This document shows, in pieces, positions 33,541-46,599 of a stretch of DNA of 64,000 nucleotides. The DNA lies in the NCBI GenBank assembly GCA_050084985.1, contig JBITNC010000001.1, positions 22,692,001 to 22,756,000 of the forward strand, given 5' to 3'. A program made the position numbers and the translations under genes. The number at the start of each line of letters is the position of its first letter. Position 1 is the stretch's first letter. Under the pieces are notes generated by a model. That model did not search any database. It was not told the origin of the DNA and was given only the letters and a program-made list of their open reading frames with translations. This stretch comes from Nageia nagi. Taxonomy: Eukaryota > Pinophyta.

Positions 33541-34747
33541 TCTATGTCCTTGCAAAATAATTTATATCAAACATAGGGGCACAAGCTCTTTTTATTTTCT
33601 ATATGGATCCAAATAGGGCATAGCAATTGATGATGTGCATGAATGTCAACATGACATTGATGGCATGCAAAAAAAAACATAATAGTCTAATATCTTCTGA
33701 TCATGGACATAAAAATACATGATCATCGATGGCCAATGAAATGGCTAGTGAGAGTTCCCTCACTTGAAAGTTAATTGATGATACAATCATTACCAAGTTG
33801 TTGACATTGGCTCATAATCAATGGATGATACAACTTATTATGTATCCATATGGTTCTTTTCTTTGAACTCATCTAAAGCATACTCTCTTTAGATCATGGA
33901 CATAAAAACATGTGATAATCGATGGCCAACAAAATAGCTACTAAAAGTTGCCTCACTAAAAAGTAAATTGGCAATATAGTCATTAGTAATTTGTTGGCAT
34001 TGGATCATCTCTAATAGATGATACATTTTATTGTGTATCTACATGGTTTTTGCTTTAAACCCATTTAAATTATACCATCCTCAAATCATATAAATACAAA
34101 CATATGATCATTAATGGCCATCGATATAGCTAGTGAGAGTTCATTCACTTAAAAGATAAATTGGTGATGTAACTGTAAGTAAGATAGATGACATTAGATC
34201 ATATCTGATGGATGATGCAACTTACTATGCATCCATCCTATGATTTTATGACTAACATATCATTACAGGTTCTCAACTCTAGCAAGAAACACAACCAAAA
34301 ATAGGGCACTAGCATCATGTTCACTATATTTTAGGCCACCATTAGCATACATTTCATTACTATTTCCACTCATCCAAATCATCAACTCTCTATTTTGAGG
34401 TATGGATGTAAGTGCATCATTTTCTCAAGTATCTAACACAATAAAACAACCATATTCATGATGGAAATAGTATAAAGGAGGAACATCATATCTTCTATCT
34501 CAAGCCTTGGATATGGATTTTTATAATCATCCAAATAGTATCCTAAAGACAACTTCTTCAACAACTTTTTCCTTGGCTACTCCATTTAAGGATCTTTCTT
34601 GGGGAACCCAAGTCAAAAGGGTGGCATCATAGGGACCCTCATCATCATTCAATTAGCATCAGTAAAAGGATCCAAAAATGTTATTCTATACTTCTTGTTT
34701 GGATATGCAATTTCATTTCTTCAATCACACATCCTAATATAGGAAAA
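33541..34747 (+). other. 3' region of element 2 with tandem repeats and possible antisense ORF
   Basis: No sense gene. It holds three tandem units of about 193 bp (33699-34250). A short - strand frame (34527-34652) begins LNDDEGPYDATLLTWVPQER and is open for 41 codons. The DNA ends in the purine run aggaaaa (34741-34747) before the 3' LTR, which is the likely polypurine tract. Confidence 0.6.
33699..34250 (+). repeat. Three-copy tandem repeat, period about 193 bp
   Basis: Units begin gatcatggacataaaaa at 33699 and 33892 and a degenerate form at 34084. Each carries atcgatggccaa-like, gctagtgagagtt-like and tggatgatacaactta-like blocks in the same order. Confidence 0.88.
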
Positions 34748-35356
34748 TGTAGATGCCTCAAAATGAACCTTTATATATTTAACAATTTTAATCCCATGAC
34801 AATGTATTATTTAAAAAAGGGATTTATGATGTATAAAAGTGGTTTAGGCCATGTATTTGACCCTTATGTACAAGGGGTCAAAATATCAAAGTCATATAAA
34901 CTTGTATCATATATAAAGGCATCACTTGATGGCCTATAGAATCATGAGTGAATCATAGGCAAATAATCATTTCAAACTAATACAAGGATTATTAATTAAA
35001 TATCATTTGAAGGATTACAACTTGCTTTGTATATCTATATTATGCATATATTATTCTATAAGTTTGCATGTATGTTCATCATTTGATTATTCATTACTTT
35101 GCTCATCACTACATTCTTATTTGCATTTGTAATTTTGCTCACCTTATGGCACTAGTAGCATGCCAATTCTAAGGCATCGATAGCATGCTTATTCATGAAT
35201 GCATGCTTTGTCTTTTATGTATTTTAGTATTAATGGAATGAATATAGAATCAAATTAAACATTACTTCATTCTTATTACTTTTTATTTCCATATTTCTAC
35301 ATCAACATTTACAAAGTAGAGAAATAGTGCATTAATCACATTATTTAGCCTCTACA
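34748..35356 (+). repeat. 3' LTR of element 2
   Basis: Begins tgtagatgcctcaaaatgaa and ends tctaca, followed by the target-site duplication catat. TATA-like tatataaa at 34910-34917. Confidence 0.93.
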
Positions 35357-35440
35357 CATATCATGTGTGGGATATTTCTCATCCTTTTCTGCATGGCTCA
35401 AGTACTACAATGCATGAATGGGCATGCATAAATAAATAAA
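35357..35440 (-). pseudogene. Upstream piece of the PMD gene beyond element 2
   Basis: Read on the - strand this sequence runs into the target site and then, across the element, into the PMD gene at 26795. It reads HSCIVVLEPCRKG, stop, EISHT in the PMD frame. It is the displaced 5' part. The start codon was not located with confidence. Confidence 0.5.
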
Positions 35441-35689
35441 GGAACAAATAAGTATGAATACTTTCATAAGAATATTTTATTTTAAATTTCAATTTATATT
35501 TATGAAAGTATAAATTGCATTTACGTATTTATAAAAAAACATTGCCTCTTATTTTACTTAGCATTGAAATTGGATTACACAACACCCTAGCACTATTTCA
35601 ACTCACCCTTCATGAAACATAAATGAAACTTGTCGCATACTTTAAAAATATCATTAGTGTATTATATGTACATAATTATCAAGAAAGAA

Positions 35690-37120
35690 AAATATGGATA
35701 AAAATAAAAATATTAACACCTCAAGGTTTCACATCTCATTAGTCTATTACATGAAAATTATATTTTGAAATTCCAAATCAAAATGATATTCACCATAAAA
35801 TAAACTATAATAAACATATTAAGAATGTTTAGGAATCACCACTTGATATGAATATGGGTTACATAGCAAAACATAATCCCTATAACTATCTTGATCTATA
35901 ATTCTGACTTCCATAGTCTCTACTAGTTCATGAATACCTTGCAATAGTCAAATCATCAATAGTATCTCCAACCAAGTCTGTTAAACTAAAAAAAATTAGA
36001 GATTCTCCTCAGAAATAAATCAATACTAAAAGTGAAAATTGATAATTATTTGATCCTTTTTAAAACTCAAAAATGTGATATACATTCTTAGACATATTTA
36101 ATTTTTTATAATAAATGATTCTCATTTTCTTCAAGAATATCATATTGACATCTTGAATGTGAGACATGATGCTTGACATAATTTTTTATAAATATATATT
36201 AAACTTATTAGTGCTAGCACTAGGATTAGCACTAGCACTTACATATAAGTATTAATGATGGATAAGTTTCTTAAAATCTAAAGATGATCATAAAGAATTA
36301 CTTCAAATTTATTTCTTAACAATAGAATGACATGATCAGATCTTAGAATTACTTCAAAGTTACAAATATTCCTTAACATTAGCATTGGGGGAAATAATAG
36401 GAAAATAAAATATTTTATAATGAAAAAGAACTAGGGGCATGCCTTCAGGTATCTTTAGAGGAAGTATTTCTTACTCTAATCTCTTTATTTCCTAAGTATT
36501 TCTAAGTGCACTAGTTGATTAGATTAAAATATTATATAAGTTTCTATGTACAATGGTATATCAAATATTGCAATATTTATTTTATTTATGTTCCTATATC
36601 ATTTATATATCTTTAGATGATGAAATCTTGCTATGAGTTTCTTTCATTTACGATGCTTATACCTAAGAAAAATATATGGAAAATGAAGGCTAGTATTCTC
36701 TAATATTCAAACATTCTATGCTTACATCATTTGTTGGTTGGGTAATAGTTAACCATCACTAGCGTTCATACATATTTTCAAAGGCACCTAGGCTAAAAAA
36801 TACCTAAAATGATATGATTCATTATGATAAATCTCAATGGTGTTTAATATAAATGATACTCATAATGACATATTTCATTATGATGAAACTATGAATTCTT
36901 TATGAACATATTTATATTTTGGGTTATTAACCATCATGTTTATTTTTTGGATTATTAACCATAATCTTTATGATCAAATTTTTTATTTGGGTTATTAACC
37001 ATCATAATGTTTTCTTTAAGATCACCTTTGTTATTTGGTTTATTAACCATCACTATTATTTTTTTTTTATAGTCACTTTGTTAGTTGGGTTATTAACCGT
37101 CACTATTGTTATTATGATGA
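35690..37120 (+). repeat. Diverged direct repeat, right copy
   Basis: Partner of 24720-25960 in the same orientation and with the same order of landmarks. It includes agtgctagcactagg and agcactagcact (36210-36240) and several copies of gggttattaaccatca between 36900 and 37110. It is an old repeat on the far side of the PMD gene. If the pair are LTRs, the interior without element 2 would be only about 1.1 kb. Confidence 0.6.
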
Positions 37121-39889
37121 AGTATATTGGAGTTTATTTCATTAACATATTTTGTATCAATGTTATATCTATGTATAGTAAAGGATCATAAGGTATTACA
37201 TTTATTTCATCTTTTTTTAACATGCTTATTTTTAAAAATGAAACACATTGCTAATATGATCTTTGAAGGATGCTTTTATTTTTTCATAAGTTCTTTTAAA
37301 TTTGTTCTTGGTAACCATTCCAATAATAAACAATGCAAAGAGTGGGAAAAATATATCATTAATAAATTATTTATTATATGAAGAACCATAAAAATAGAGA
37401 AGTTTCTTTTCTTCACTTTACTTTGTAAGAATAATTTCAATTTATTCCATTACAAATTACAAAGAGGAAAAATTGTTGACACCTTATTTGGCATCCTTTT
37501 TGGGCCAAAATAGTTGTTATATTAACTTCAATACATTATTATCAATATAATGTTATGTTATATTTGAATCATCACTTATGATCTACCTAATCTATTTCTC
37601 ATTTGTAATTCTCTTACTTTGTAGGAAATACCACTAGCGACTATGCTAGCATCCATGATAAGGTGCATTTAGATAAATTTATAAACTTATAAATAGAGAA
37701 TTATATGCATGGGAAGACTATCAATATTTTATCTCAATATGATTATGCATATACATCATAAACATTTTGATGTTCTTCACAACTAGGTATCAAAATTGGA
37801 TTTTTTATACTCTTAGAACTGTATTATACTTCACCACATAGTTTGAATAAGATATAATAAAATTATTACCAAAGAGCATAATTTACACCCTTAGGATCCT
37901 CACCATCAATGTTAGGTGGTATATACTATACCATTCTAAGGTCTAAGGGATAAGCTCTAATGTACATTTACCTTAACCCAAGTACACGTTCATCGACTAG
38001 ATAAGTAATAAGTAGGCATTCATTATCCATTATCTCTAAGGTTGAGGCATTGTACTCCCATCATTTATTAGTATCTTATTCTCATAATTTTGTTATATTT
38101 ATTCTTATAAGTTATTTCCATTAGTTATTTACTTATCATAGGTAACTAGGTTACTTTTTTAAATAATTAAAGTAGATATATTTGCATCTTCCTTTACCAA
38201 AAGTTTAGAGTTGCATATTATATCATCTATAGCAAACCTTCATAATCTTTACATGCACCACACCTAGCCCTCTAAGTCTCTTTCCACTTTTCCCAACCAA
38301 AAATAAAACCCTTGGACTATTTTCATTTGTATACAATAAAAATATAGGGATTGTTGTATTTTCATAGGCTTTTGCTAACAAAATTGTATGGTGCTCCATG
38401 TATTTGTAGTCTCTACACTATAAAAATATAAATACCTATATTTTCATAATATTAAATAAAAATAATAAAAAATATAAATAAAATCTAAAACATGATAAAA
38501 AAATTACAAAAAATATTTTACTTTTCTTAAGTTATACTTTGCTTTTATTTTTAAAATTAAAATACACACACAAAAAATAACTATTTACTAAATATTTTTA
38601 TTTTCTTAGTTTTATTTATTAGTTTTTAATAAGGGCTTATGTGACCTACCTTACATGTATGACCTCCATTCAAATCACTATGAGCACCCTCATCAACACT
38701 ATGGTTATCCATAATGAATTCAATAAAAATTATCATAAAGTTTCTCAACAATCGTTCATTTTCTCTCACTTATCATATTTCAAAGATTGAATTTGAATGC
38801 AAATCTGTGAAAATATATAAAACTTTTTCTTTTTAAACCTCATTATCAAAAATAATTTTAAAATACTTATATATCATTCTAACACTTTGATAACAATGAA
38901 ATGATTTTAACATGTACTAAAAATTCTATAGCATTGTAAATATTTCTTCTTATACCATAAAAAATCAATTTAAATCACAATTAGCTTCTCTTAATGCTAA
39001 ATTGACTAGTTAACCATCCATAATCAATCTTTTAACTTTTCACAATATTAAATGGAGATGTTAATCTTTATTAAGTAATGTTCAACTTAGTTCTAACTCT
39101 TCCTTCTCAACTTATTGCTCACAAGGGAAGATAAAATATCATCAATTTTATAGTACCATAAACCTGCACACCATTGTTATTATAGTTTCATTTAAGCATG
39201 CACATCATCTTGATCATGATAACATAAGCTTGCAATCATAATCATTATCCTTAATCAAACTTGAAAATTAAACAACCAACATTATCAAGTATTAGCCATT
39301 TAAGATGGAACTTATAGTAATTCCTTCAAGATTTTTCACAGTGCATTTTGCATTCATAAATATAGTATAAAAGTTTAAAGATGTAGATATAAAAATTATG
39401 CACTAAGTATATTAATAAACTAAGAAGCAACAAATGTCATGTCAAAAATAAATCTCATATCAAGATATATAGCAATTGCATTTAATATCATTAAAATAAA
39501 CATTCACATTAAATGTAATATTTGACATCATGTTGAATGTTATATTTAATATAAACATTAAACTTTACATTAACCATTAAAATATAACATTCATTATGGT
39601 ATTAAGAAATAAGTTAAATTCATCACAAGAAACTACCTTACCATCCTAGCTATATGATTTACATTTATATAAATTCTCTACTTGTGTATTAAATGCTTCT
39701 CTACCTTATGTTTATCTTATCTGGAACATTATTTAGTATAAATGGTGCAAGAGTGGTGGAAAACTATATTTAATAAGGATGTCTTCTCTAGTTTACTAGT
39801 CATTAGAGAAATCATCATAACCATACTTTGATAAATTGTTCACTAATGTGTTCCTTTTTTCTATTATTATTTTGCTACTAAAGACCTAT
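37121..39889 (+). other. AT-rich stretch without recognised genes
   Basis: About 2.8 kb. acaaagaggaaaaat followed by tgttgacacctt at 37460-37485 resembles a polypurine tract and LTR start, but no partner LTR was found. The rest, including A/T-rich 38430-38640, shows nothing nameable. Confidence 0.4.
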
Positions 39890-41283
39890 TGTAATTATTG
39901 ATTAAGATGTGGTAATTTTCACACATGTCTATGTATCAAAATCACAACTATAATTTTGATGAATAATTTCTATTACTAGAAATCTATCTCCAAAGAAGGT
40001 TGGTTTCTATTGAGATCAAATTGGGATTTGTTAAAGAAAAGGGTGTATAAAATAAACTTGCAAGACTAAAGCAAACTTAAAATGCTAGGTTAGTGGGTGC
40101 AAATGAGAAAAATAAATATCCAAACTAGCTTAGGCATCCATTATAGTAGAATCCAAGATGGTTAAATAATTTGATTTTATGGCCACCAAATAATGCATGA
40201 CACTCTAAGTAATAATATCTTGCAAGTGCTTTGCATATACAATTTAACTATTGATAATATCTCATATTTCACAAAATCTAAACAAACATATCACACAAAC
40301 ATTTAAGAAAAATTGTAAATAAATCATAATTAAGAGATCAAGAAGCAAGTGTATTCTATTATCATTGACACAAGTATAAAATAGTGGTAATATCTACTAT
40401 ATTTGATCCCTTCTCCTTCAACCAAAGTAATACTTATAGATTTTCTTTAGAAAATATCTTCTAACTAATTCCTAACAAACTTTGAAAGAGAAAAATGACT
40501 ATAACTAAATAAGTAGATGTTTACAATGTATCAAATTTTTATTTTTTGATAAAATCTACAACTCAAAGTCAAATATATAAATATATGGATCATTATTATA
40601 TATGTGCTAACACCCTTCAGCTTATCTAGAGCTTGAAAACTTGAACCTAAGAGTTTAAATCACCTTCTTGGAACAAAAATATGTTTCACTAGGGTTCCAA
40701 GAATATATATAGGTACTTGAATTCAAAAAGACTTTTCAAAATCAAATACAAAAGGAAATTTTATTGTTCTGATGGAATTATTGAACCATGATTTGATTTG
40801 AATGGCCAAAACTTGAATATTCTAACTTAGAGCACTTTAGTGATTAATTTGTTTATTATTTTCCATGATATGTAATTGAATCAACTTTGGCAAGACTAGA
40901 ATTGAAGAAAATAGACTATTAGGTTTTCATATTATTTTGATGAAATTTGACTTATTTTGCTCTATCAAATCTCTACCAAAACCAAATGCTTACAAAATAT
41001 AAAAAATGGCCAAGTGTAACATTATTTATATTTCACCACCATTCTGGTGAATATTTTTCATCAAAATACTATTGTATTTTCACCAAAATTGAACACTATA
41101 GGATATTATTAAAAATAACTAAGTACCAATGCTATCTTATTCTTCCACTATTCTAACAAACTTTGTGGATACCAATACTATCGTATCTCTACTAAAATTA
41201 AATAGTATAATAAATATATAAAATTGACTAAGTATGAAAATTCTATCAAATAGTAAAGGATGAAAAAAGATTATACCCATACA
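39890..41283 (-). repeat. 3' LTR of element 3
   Basis: The + strand sequence from tgtaattattgattaagatg matches 51475 onward for about 1.3 kb. The assigned outer end (tacccataca, 41283) gives TGTA...TACA ends. A purine tract on the - strand (41302-41289, GGAGAAATAAGAAG) lies just inside. The right bound is less certain because the partner LTR is truncated there. Confidence 0.8.
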
Positions 41284-41530
41284 AAATGCTTCTTATTTCT
41301 CCAAAAATATGTATGAGTATACATTTTGGTGATAAGCTAGTAGATTTATGCTAAAAAATATCAAACTCAGATAAAACTACAAAAATTTGTACAAAGCTTC
41401 TACTAAACTTTACAAAATATACCTCAAGTTATCCTATCCTTGGGAAAAATTGAAAGGGTCTTCGATTATTCTACATTTGTTGGAAGATTAACATCTTGGA
41501 TGAGTAGAGCTAAAGAAATAAATTGATTAA

Positions 41531-44500
41531 TTATTTTGAAATTGATGTTTGATTTTTCCTAGCTAGTTCTGCTACCTATTTCTCTACTTTAGTCATCTTT
41601 TGGATGAAATTTAAGAACTTATCTTCAAAATTATCTTTCATTCAATCTACAAAAGTATTATCTACCTTATATACTTGGTCATTATATGCCTTTATCTCAT
41701 CAAGTGTGAAAACACTATTATCTTCTTTATATAAGGGAGGTAGTTTGTTCTTATCAAAAGTATTCAAGGTATTATTCAACTTATTGATCTCTGATGTTAA
41801 TGACTTCATGCATTTTTCTATACATAATATCAACTCATATAGGGGAGACACTTTTTGAGTCATAGCTAAAATTTGATCACGAGAGTCATCAATATGTGTA
41901 TTTGTTGTCTCTTTCTAGTTCATTATCTTGATGATCTCTTGATTTTCACTATTCATTTTAACAATTTTTCCCTTCTTGTCAAAAATAGCTTTATATTTTT
42001 GTATCTGCTTCTCACAATATTATACATAATTTTTAACAAAGTGTAATAAATCTAAAATAGAAATAACTTATCCTAATAACTTAACTTAAAATTCTTTAGG
42101 GATTCAATCAATAACTATGTTAACATTAATGCCTATGTCTATTGGACTAGAGTCTAATTCTAAGTCTTCAACCTTTCTTCAAACTTTGACTTTGCCTTTA
42201 CAAAATTTTATGTTGTTGACTTTAGATTTGTATCATTTTTTATGAAATCATCTTGCAAAACCTTCCTATCCTCATACAACTTCTTTTTATCTTTTAGTAT
42301 TTTGCATTCTTCCTCCTTACTTTTCAAAGAAGCTTTAATGAGTCTATTTTCAAATCTAAGGCCTCTATCCAATCATTTTTCATATTTAGGTCAATTTCTT
42401 TTGCTTTGAGCTCTTCTTTCTTTCTTGTACAAACTTTACCAATTTTGTTGATTAAAAAACCTCTTGTAATTCTTGAATTTTCTTATTTAATAAAACAATA
42501 TGTGTTAAGTGAAATTTCTCTTTCTCATTTGCCACATCCTATTTCTTCTCTAGTTTGGCTACTTCTCTCTCTAGGAGGGTCACATTAGCATCCATAAGAA
42601 TCATGCCAATTTTCATGATTTTCCTCTTTTCCATCCAACATTTTGGATCATATCCTAGCTAAAATGATATAATTTTTACATCAAAAGCTTTTCCTTAATA
42701 TTGATCAATCAATTTTTTTGAAATCTCTAGGACTTGCTTATGAATATATATAGCTATATCTAGCTAGATCTATCCCAAAATATTTTGTTCCTTCATTCTT
42801 ATATTTTCAAACCACTCTTGGTTATAATTTTTTTATTTTATTGAAATCATCATCATTAGATTTTTCACTCACCTCCTTTTCCTATGGACTTCTTAGCACT
42901 GTATCACTCTAAGAAGGGACATCTTGAGCTTCCTTTAGAGTTTATTCCTTTTCTTCTTATGCTGTAAGAGATTTTTTCCTCTTCTTTTGTACATGTCTTT
43001 TATCTATTGATGTGTCTTTTGGAGATTATTATTATCTATAGCTCTATCTTAGCTTCTTAACAACAAAAGGTTGAGCATATTTAGAGTCTTCACTTCCACT
43101 AACTTTTAGCTATTCTACTTCATCAACCTCTTTAGTAGGCATAGGAGCAAGCTCATCACTCTTAGTGGTGGATCCTTCAAGGATCATCTTTACAACTTTT
43201 TTCCTTGGCTATTTGTTTTGACCCTTCTTCATTATTTTATACATTTTCTTAGGGTCTTGAACTTTTCTTTTCCTTATGATTTTCTTCGCAGGAACATCCT
43301 ATTTCTCTAGTTGCTTAGCTAGTGCAACATCTTTCTTCTCCTATTCCTTCCTATATTTTTCTTCATCCTCTACCAATTTTCTTTGTATGTATTTCATATA
43401 CATAATGTCCTTGTTAGACATAGTCCTCTCCTCAACCTAAGCTTTTATAATAGATTCCATCAACTTTGTTTCTCCTCCATACTTTTCTTGTTTCTTCAAC
43501 AATACTTCTTCTTTAGGAGTTACTATCTCTTGCCTTTATTAGCTTCTCAAAAATGGATAATTATTTTGATGATTTTCTTCATCCAATTTTTTGCCTTCTT
43601 TGATAAATATTATTTATTATAAGCTTCACTGAATCCTTATCTTAATTGTACATCCATGGAAAGGAATTTTGCTTGCTTTCAACTCTATACTAAATGAAAC
43701 ATTTCCTTTTATAATCAGAATTATCTAGGCTCTTTTGTAAGGGTTTTTGTAAATTATTTTCCTTGTCAGTAATTGTTACAAAGTCTATTGTGATAACATA
43801 TTTTTTCCTTGATAAAGTCATGCATGATGTCTCTAATATAGAGTCAAAAAAAATGGTCCAATATTATGATTGTTCTAATATTCTTAAAGTTTATTTATGG
43901 ACATCCTAACAAACTTTGGAGCCTTTGAGTTCATAGATTTGACATGTGCAGTAAATACTTCTAATGGGTCATATGGCCAAGAAATGACAATTTGAGATAA
44001 TTATAATTTTTTCATATTTGAAGTAAAATAACCCTAATAATTCCTATAATGGAGTATGTGTATAAATGTTTCTTTCTCATAGGGACTCCCCCCATTGTTT
44101 CAACATAATCTTCTTGCTGAGTTACCTCCATGGAAAATAACCATTTTGAAATATAGAAAGGAAACATCATGTTCTTATCACAAAAACCACTTAGCAATAT
44201 GATTGTATAGTTGTTAGTGACATAATGATCTCCTTTTTAACTAATTGATCTTTTAATTTTGCTAATCTATCTTAGAAAACCTAGGTAGTGTTGAATAAAA
44301 AATAAAATTCAAATTTGGGAATAAGAAATATCTTACAAAATCATTATATGATCCATTGATGCTCAACATCTAGGTCCATTGATCAAATTTTATAGGAGTA
44401 CCATCCTCATTCATCTAAGTTAGCTATAAATCTAGAAAAAACTACAAATGTTGATGTAGTAAGAACTAGCAAAGTATTGAGGAATAATGGAATTGGTTTA

Positions 44501-45139
44501 ACCTTGCCTTTTTGGTAACTAGATGGCTAGTATGTCATCTATCATCTCAAACTAGTATTGATGATATTTTTCATAATTTTGAATCATTTGGTATACCATT
44601 GTGACATGTTTTGGTTGTAAATTATAGATGTATTTATCCCCAAAAAGAACCATGATAAGGATAAGAAAATGAACCAAATTGGGTTTAAACTTTGAAATTC
44701 CATATAAGCTCTTATTTTCTATGATAAAGTTTAGTAAATAGGAATTCAACCAATCTAATGAATATTTATCTGTATCTTTCATTGCTATTTTTACAATGGC
44801 TCAATTTAATGAATTATCTAGCTGGTGAAGGGATTTATAGATGTCAAATTAACTCAAATCAAGAATAGCATTTGCCTAACTATTTTGAATATTTTTAGAC
44901 TTGTGAACTATTTTATTTGATAGGGTATCAACAAACTTAGGGAAAGAGTAAAATCTTTCCTATAATAATGGAAGGATATATTTAAATTTGTAAATTAAAT
45001 CACATAACTAATTATCTTTAGTATTTTTAGCTTTTGGGGGTTTAATTTTCAAATCAACATGATTATTCAACAAATTGGTGTCTAAAACATTTTCATTTAT
45101 ATCATTTATAGTACTTTGACATGTTGTGAACCTACCCAT
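41531..45139 (-). pseudogene. Very long unknown ORF after integrase of element 3 (broken)
   Basis: Not recognised. From ATG at 45139 the - strand reads MGRFTTCQSTINDINENVLD and continues for about 1200 codons with many stops and several frame changes. The N-terminal third has a conserved-looking core: YSLDWLNSYLLNFIIENKSL, HFLILIMVLFGDKYIYNLQP and HVTMVYQMIQNYEKYHQY (44782-44552). A middle part (about 43700-42700) is Lys/Glu-rich with coiled-coil and basic runs. The C-terminal part (41863-41531) reads MTQKVSPLYELILCIEKCMK and is again helical, ending VAELARKNQTSISK. It lies between integrase and 3' LTR, where pol has ended. Described plant gypsy elements can carry extra ORFs here. This one is about three times longer than that of element 1 and not similar to it. 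Confidence 0.65.
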
Positions 45140-45679
45140 TTTGGCATAATAATCATATAAGATCTAGAAAAGGCTAAATTGAAAGTTGGAAGATGCAACC
45201 CTAGGGCTACCTACAACTCAAAAAATCATAGAGGAAAAAATGTCAAGGTACAAATTTGAAAGGAGGGTAAAGTAAATAAAAGTACCTAACTACCCTTTTT
45301 AATGTGAAAAGATGTACATAAAAAATTATGGATGGAAAATTAAATTAAATATATACATATAATACAATTCACATGGTTAAATGATGATGTATTACTTAAA
45401 ATGTTGTCCATTGGTCATGGTAGAAAGGAATTGACCATTTATTCCCTCCAACTTGAATGCATTATTTGAAATTTCTTTTGTACTAATGTATGACATGGAT
45501 GATAGATAATCAAACTTTTGGTGGCATCTAGGATTGGTTATATGCTTGTGACATTTAAGCACTAATCATGAAGTTTGAAAGAAATATTAGATGCATTCTT
45601 TTTATCACACCATTTCTTAACCACATCATTTCCTTTTTAAATCTATTTAGAATAATTCTCCTAGAGCTCATCTAGGTAC

Positions 45680-46450
45680 ATCAAATTAAAAATCCTTACA
45701 TACAATGGGTTTGAATCATTCATCTCATATCATTTAAGAAGATGTAAACCAAGCAACTCAACATGAGATGGAAATATAATTATTTTTCCATAAAATAGAA
45801 CATAATAAGTATTTATGGAAGACCTATAAGTAATTTGGTCTACCCATAGTGCAAGATCAAGCTTTTTATCCTATTCTTCCTTATTGTTATCTACTGTTCT
45901 ATTCATGATTCTTAATAAATTTTTATTTGGTGATTCAACTAATCCATTACCTTAAGGGTAATAATCGGAAAATTTTTTCCATTAAATTCCATATTTGAGA
46001 GTAAATACTAAGACTCTAGGTCCTTAAAGTGTCGACCATTATCTAATATAATAGTATGTGGAATACCAAATCTTGTAATAAGTTTCTCCATGAAAGAGAT
46101 AATTATGCCTAGATCTTGGTATTTTGTAATAGAAGCTTCCTTATATCTTATAAAATAATTTGTAGCTGTTAAAATGAACCTATTACCTAATGATTACCCT
46201 AGATTGATCATACCAATGAAATCAAGACCCCATTGGTGGAATGGTTTTTCTACTATGATAGGTTGTAATAGCATGGCTACCATTCTTTTCCTTCCCACAA
46301 ATCTAGGATAATTTTTGCATTATCTAGCAATATGAAATTAATATATATACATGGAAGGTTAATAAAAACTTGCTTGTAAATGTTGTGTTGCATTGGTATA
46401 TCCTAAATAATGTCCTTCAAAAGAATTGAAATGAAATTCCTTCATAACTT
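45680..46450 (-). pseudogene. Integrase of element 3 (broken)
   Basis: On the - strand: a degraded HHCC finger (FEGHYLGYTNATQH, then C-K-N-Y near 46320), the core WGLDFIGMINL (about 46230, Asp), LITRFGIPHTIILDNGRHF (about 46080-46030, Asp), and after a frame change GNGLVESPNKNLLRIMNRTV (about 45950-45900, Glu), then LALWVDQITY. The DDE triad is traceable over two frames. It follows RNase H and precedes the long unknown ORF. Confidence 0.85.
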
Positions 46451-46599
46451 TAGTAATGTTCCCATAATAAATGCATCTTAATAACATCATATAATAATTA
46501 TTTTTATACAAAATATAAGTTATCATACAATAATTAAGTGCATTTAATCTGAAAGTTCTCCTTTGAGAGGTATTAAGTTTATATGGTTATGTACCACTA

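Larger units (their letters stand above)
26796..35356 (+). mobile_element. Ty3/gypsy LTR retrotransposon 2 (complete, decayed)
   Basis: Complete element of 8561 bp with LTRs of 640 and 609 bp, TGTAGA...TCTACA ends (first G mutated to A in the 5' copy) and a target-site duplication catac/catat with one mismatch. Gag, protease, RT, RNase H, archaeal-type RNase H and integrase are all recognisable in the order of element 1, so it is a second Tat-related family. All genes are heavily broken. It inserted into the PMD gene: joining 35357 to 26795 restores collinear PMD-gene sequence. Confidence 0.93.

Noticed and set aside
37460-37485. Purine tract followed by tgttgacacc, like a polypurine tract and LTR start
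   Set aside because: No second copy of the supposed LTR and no flanking duplication were found in the window.
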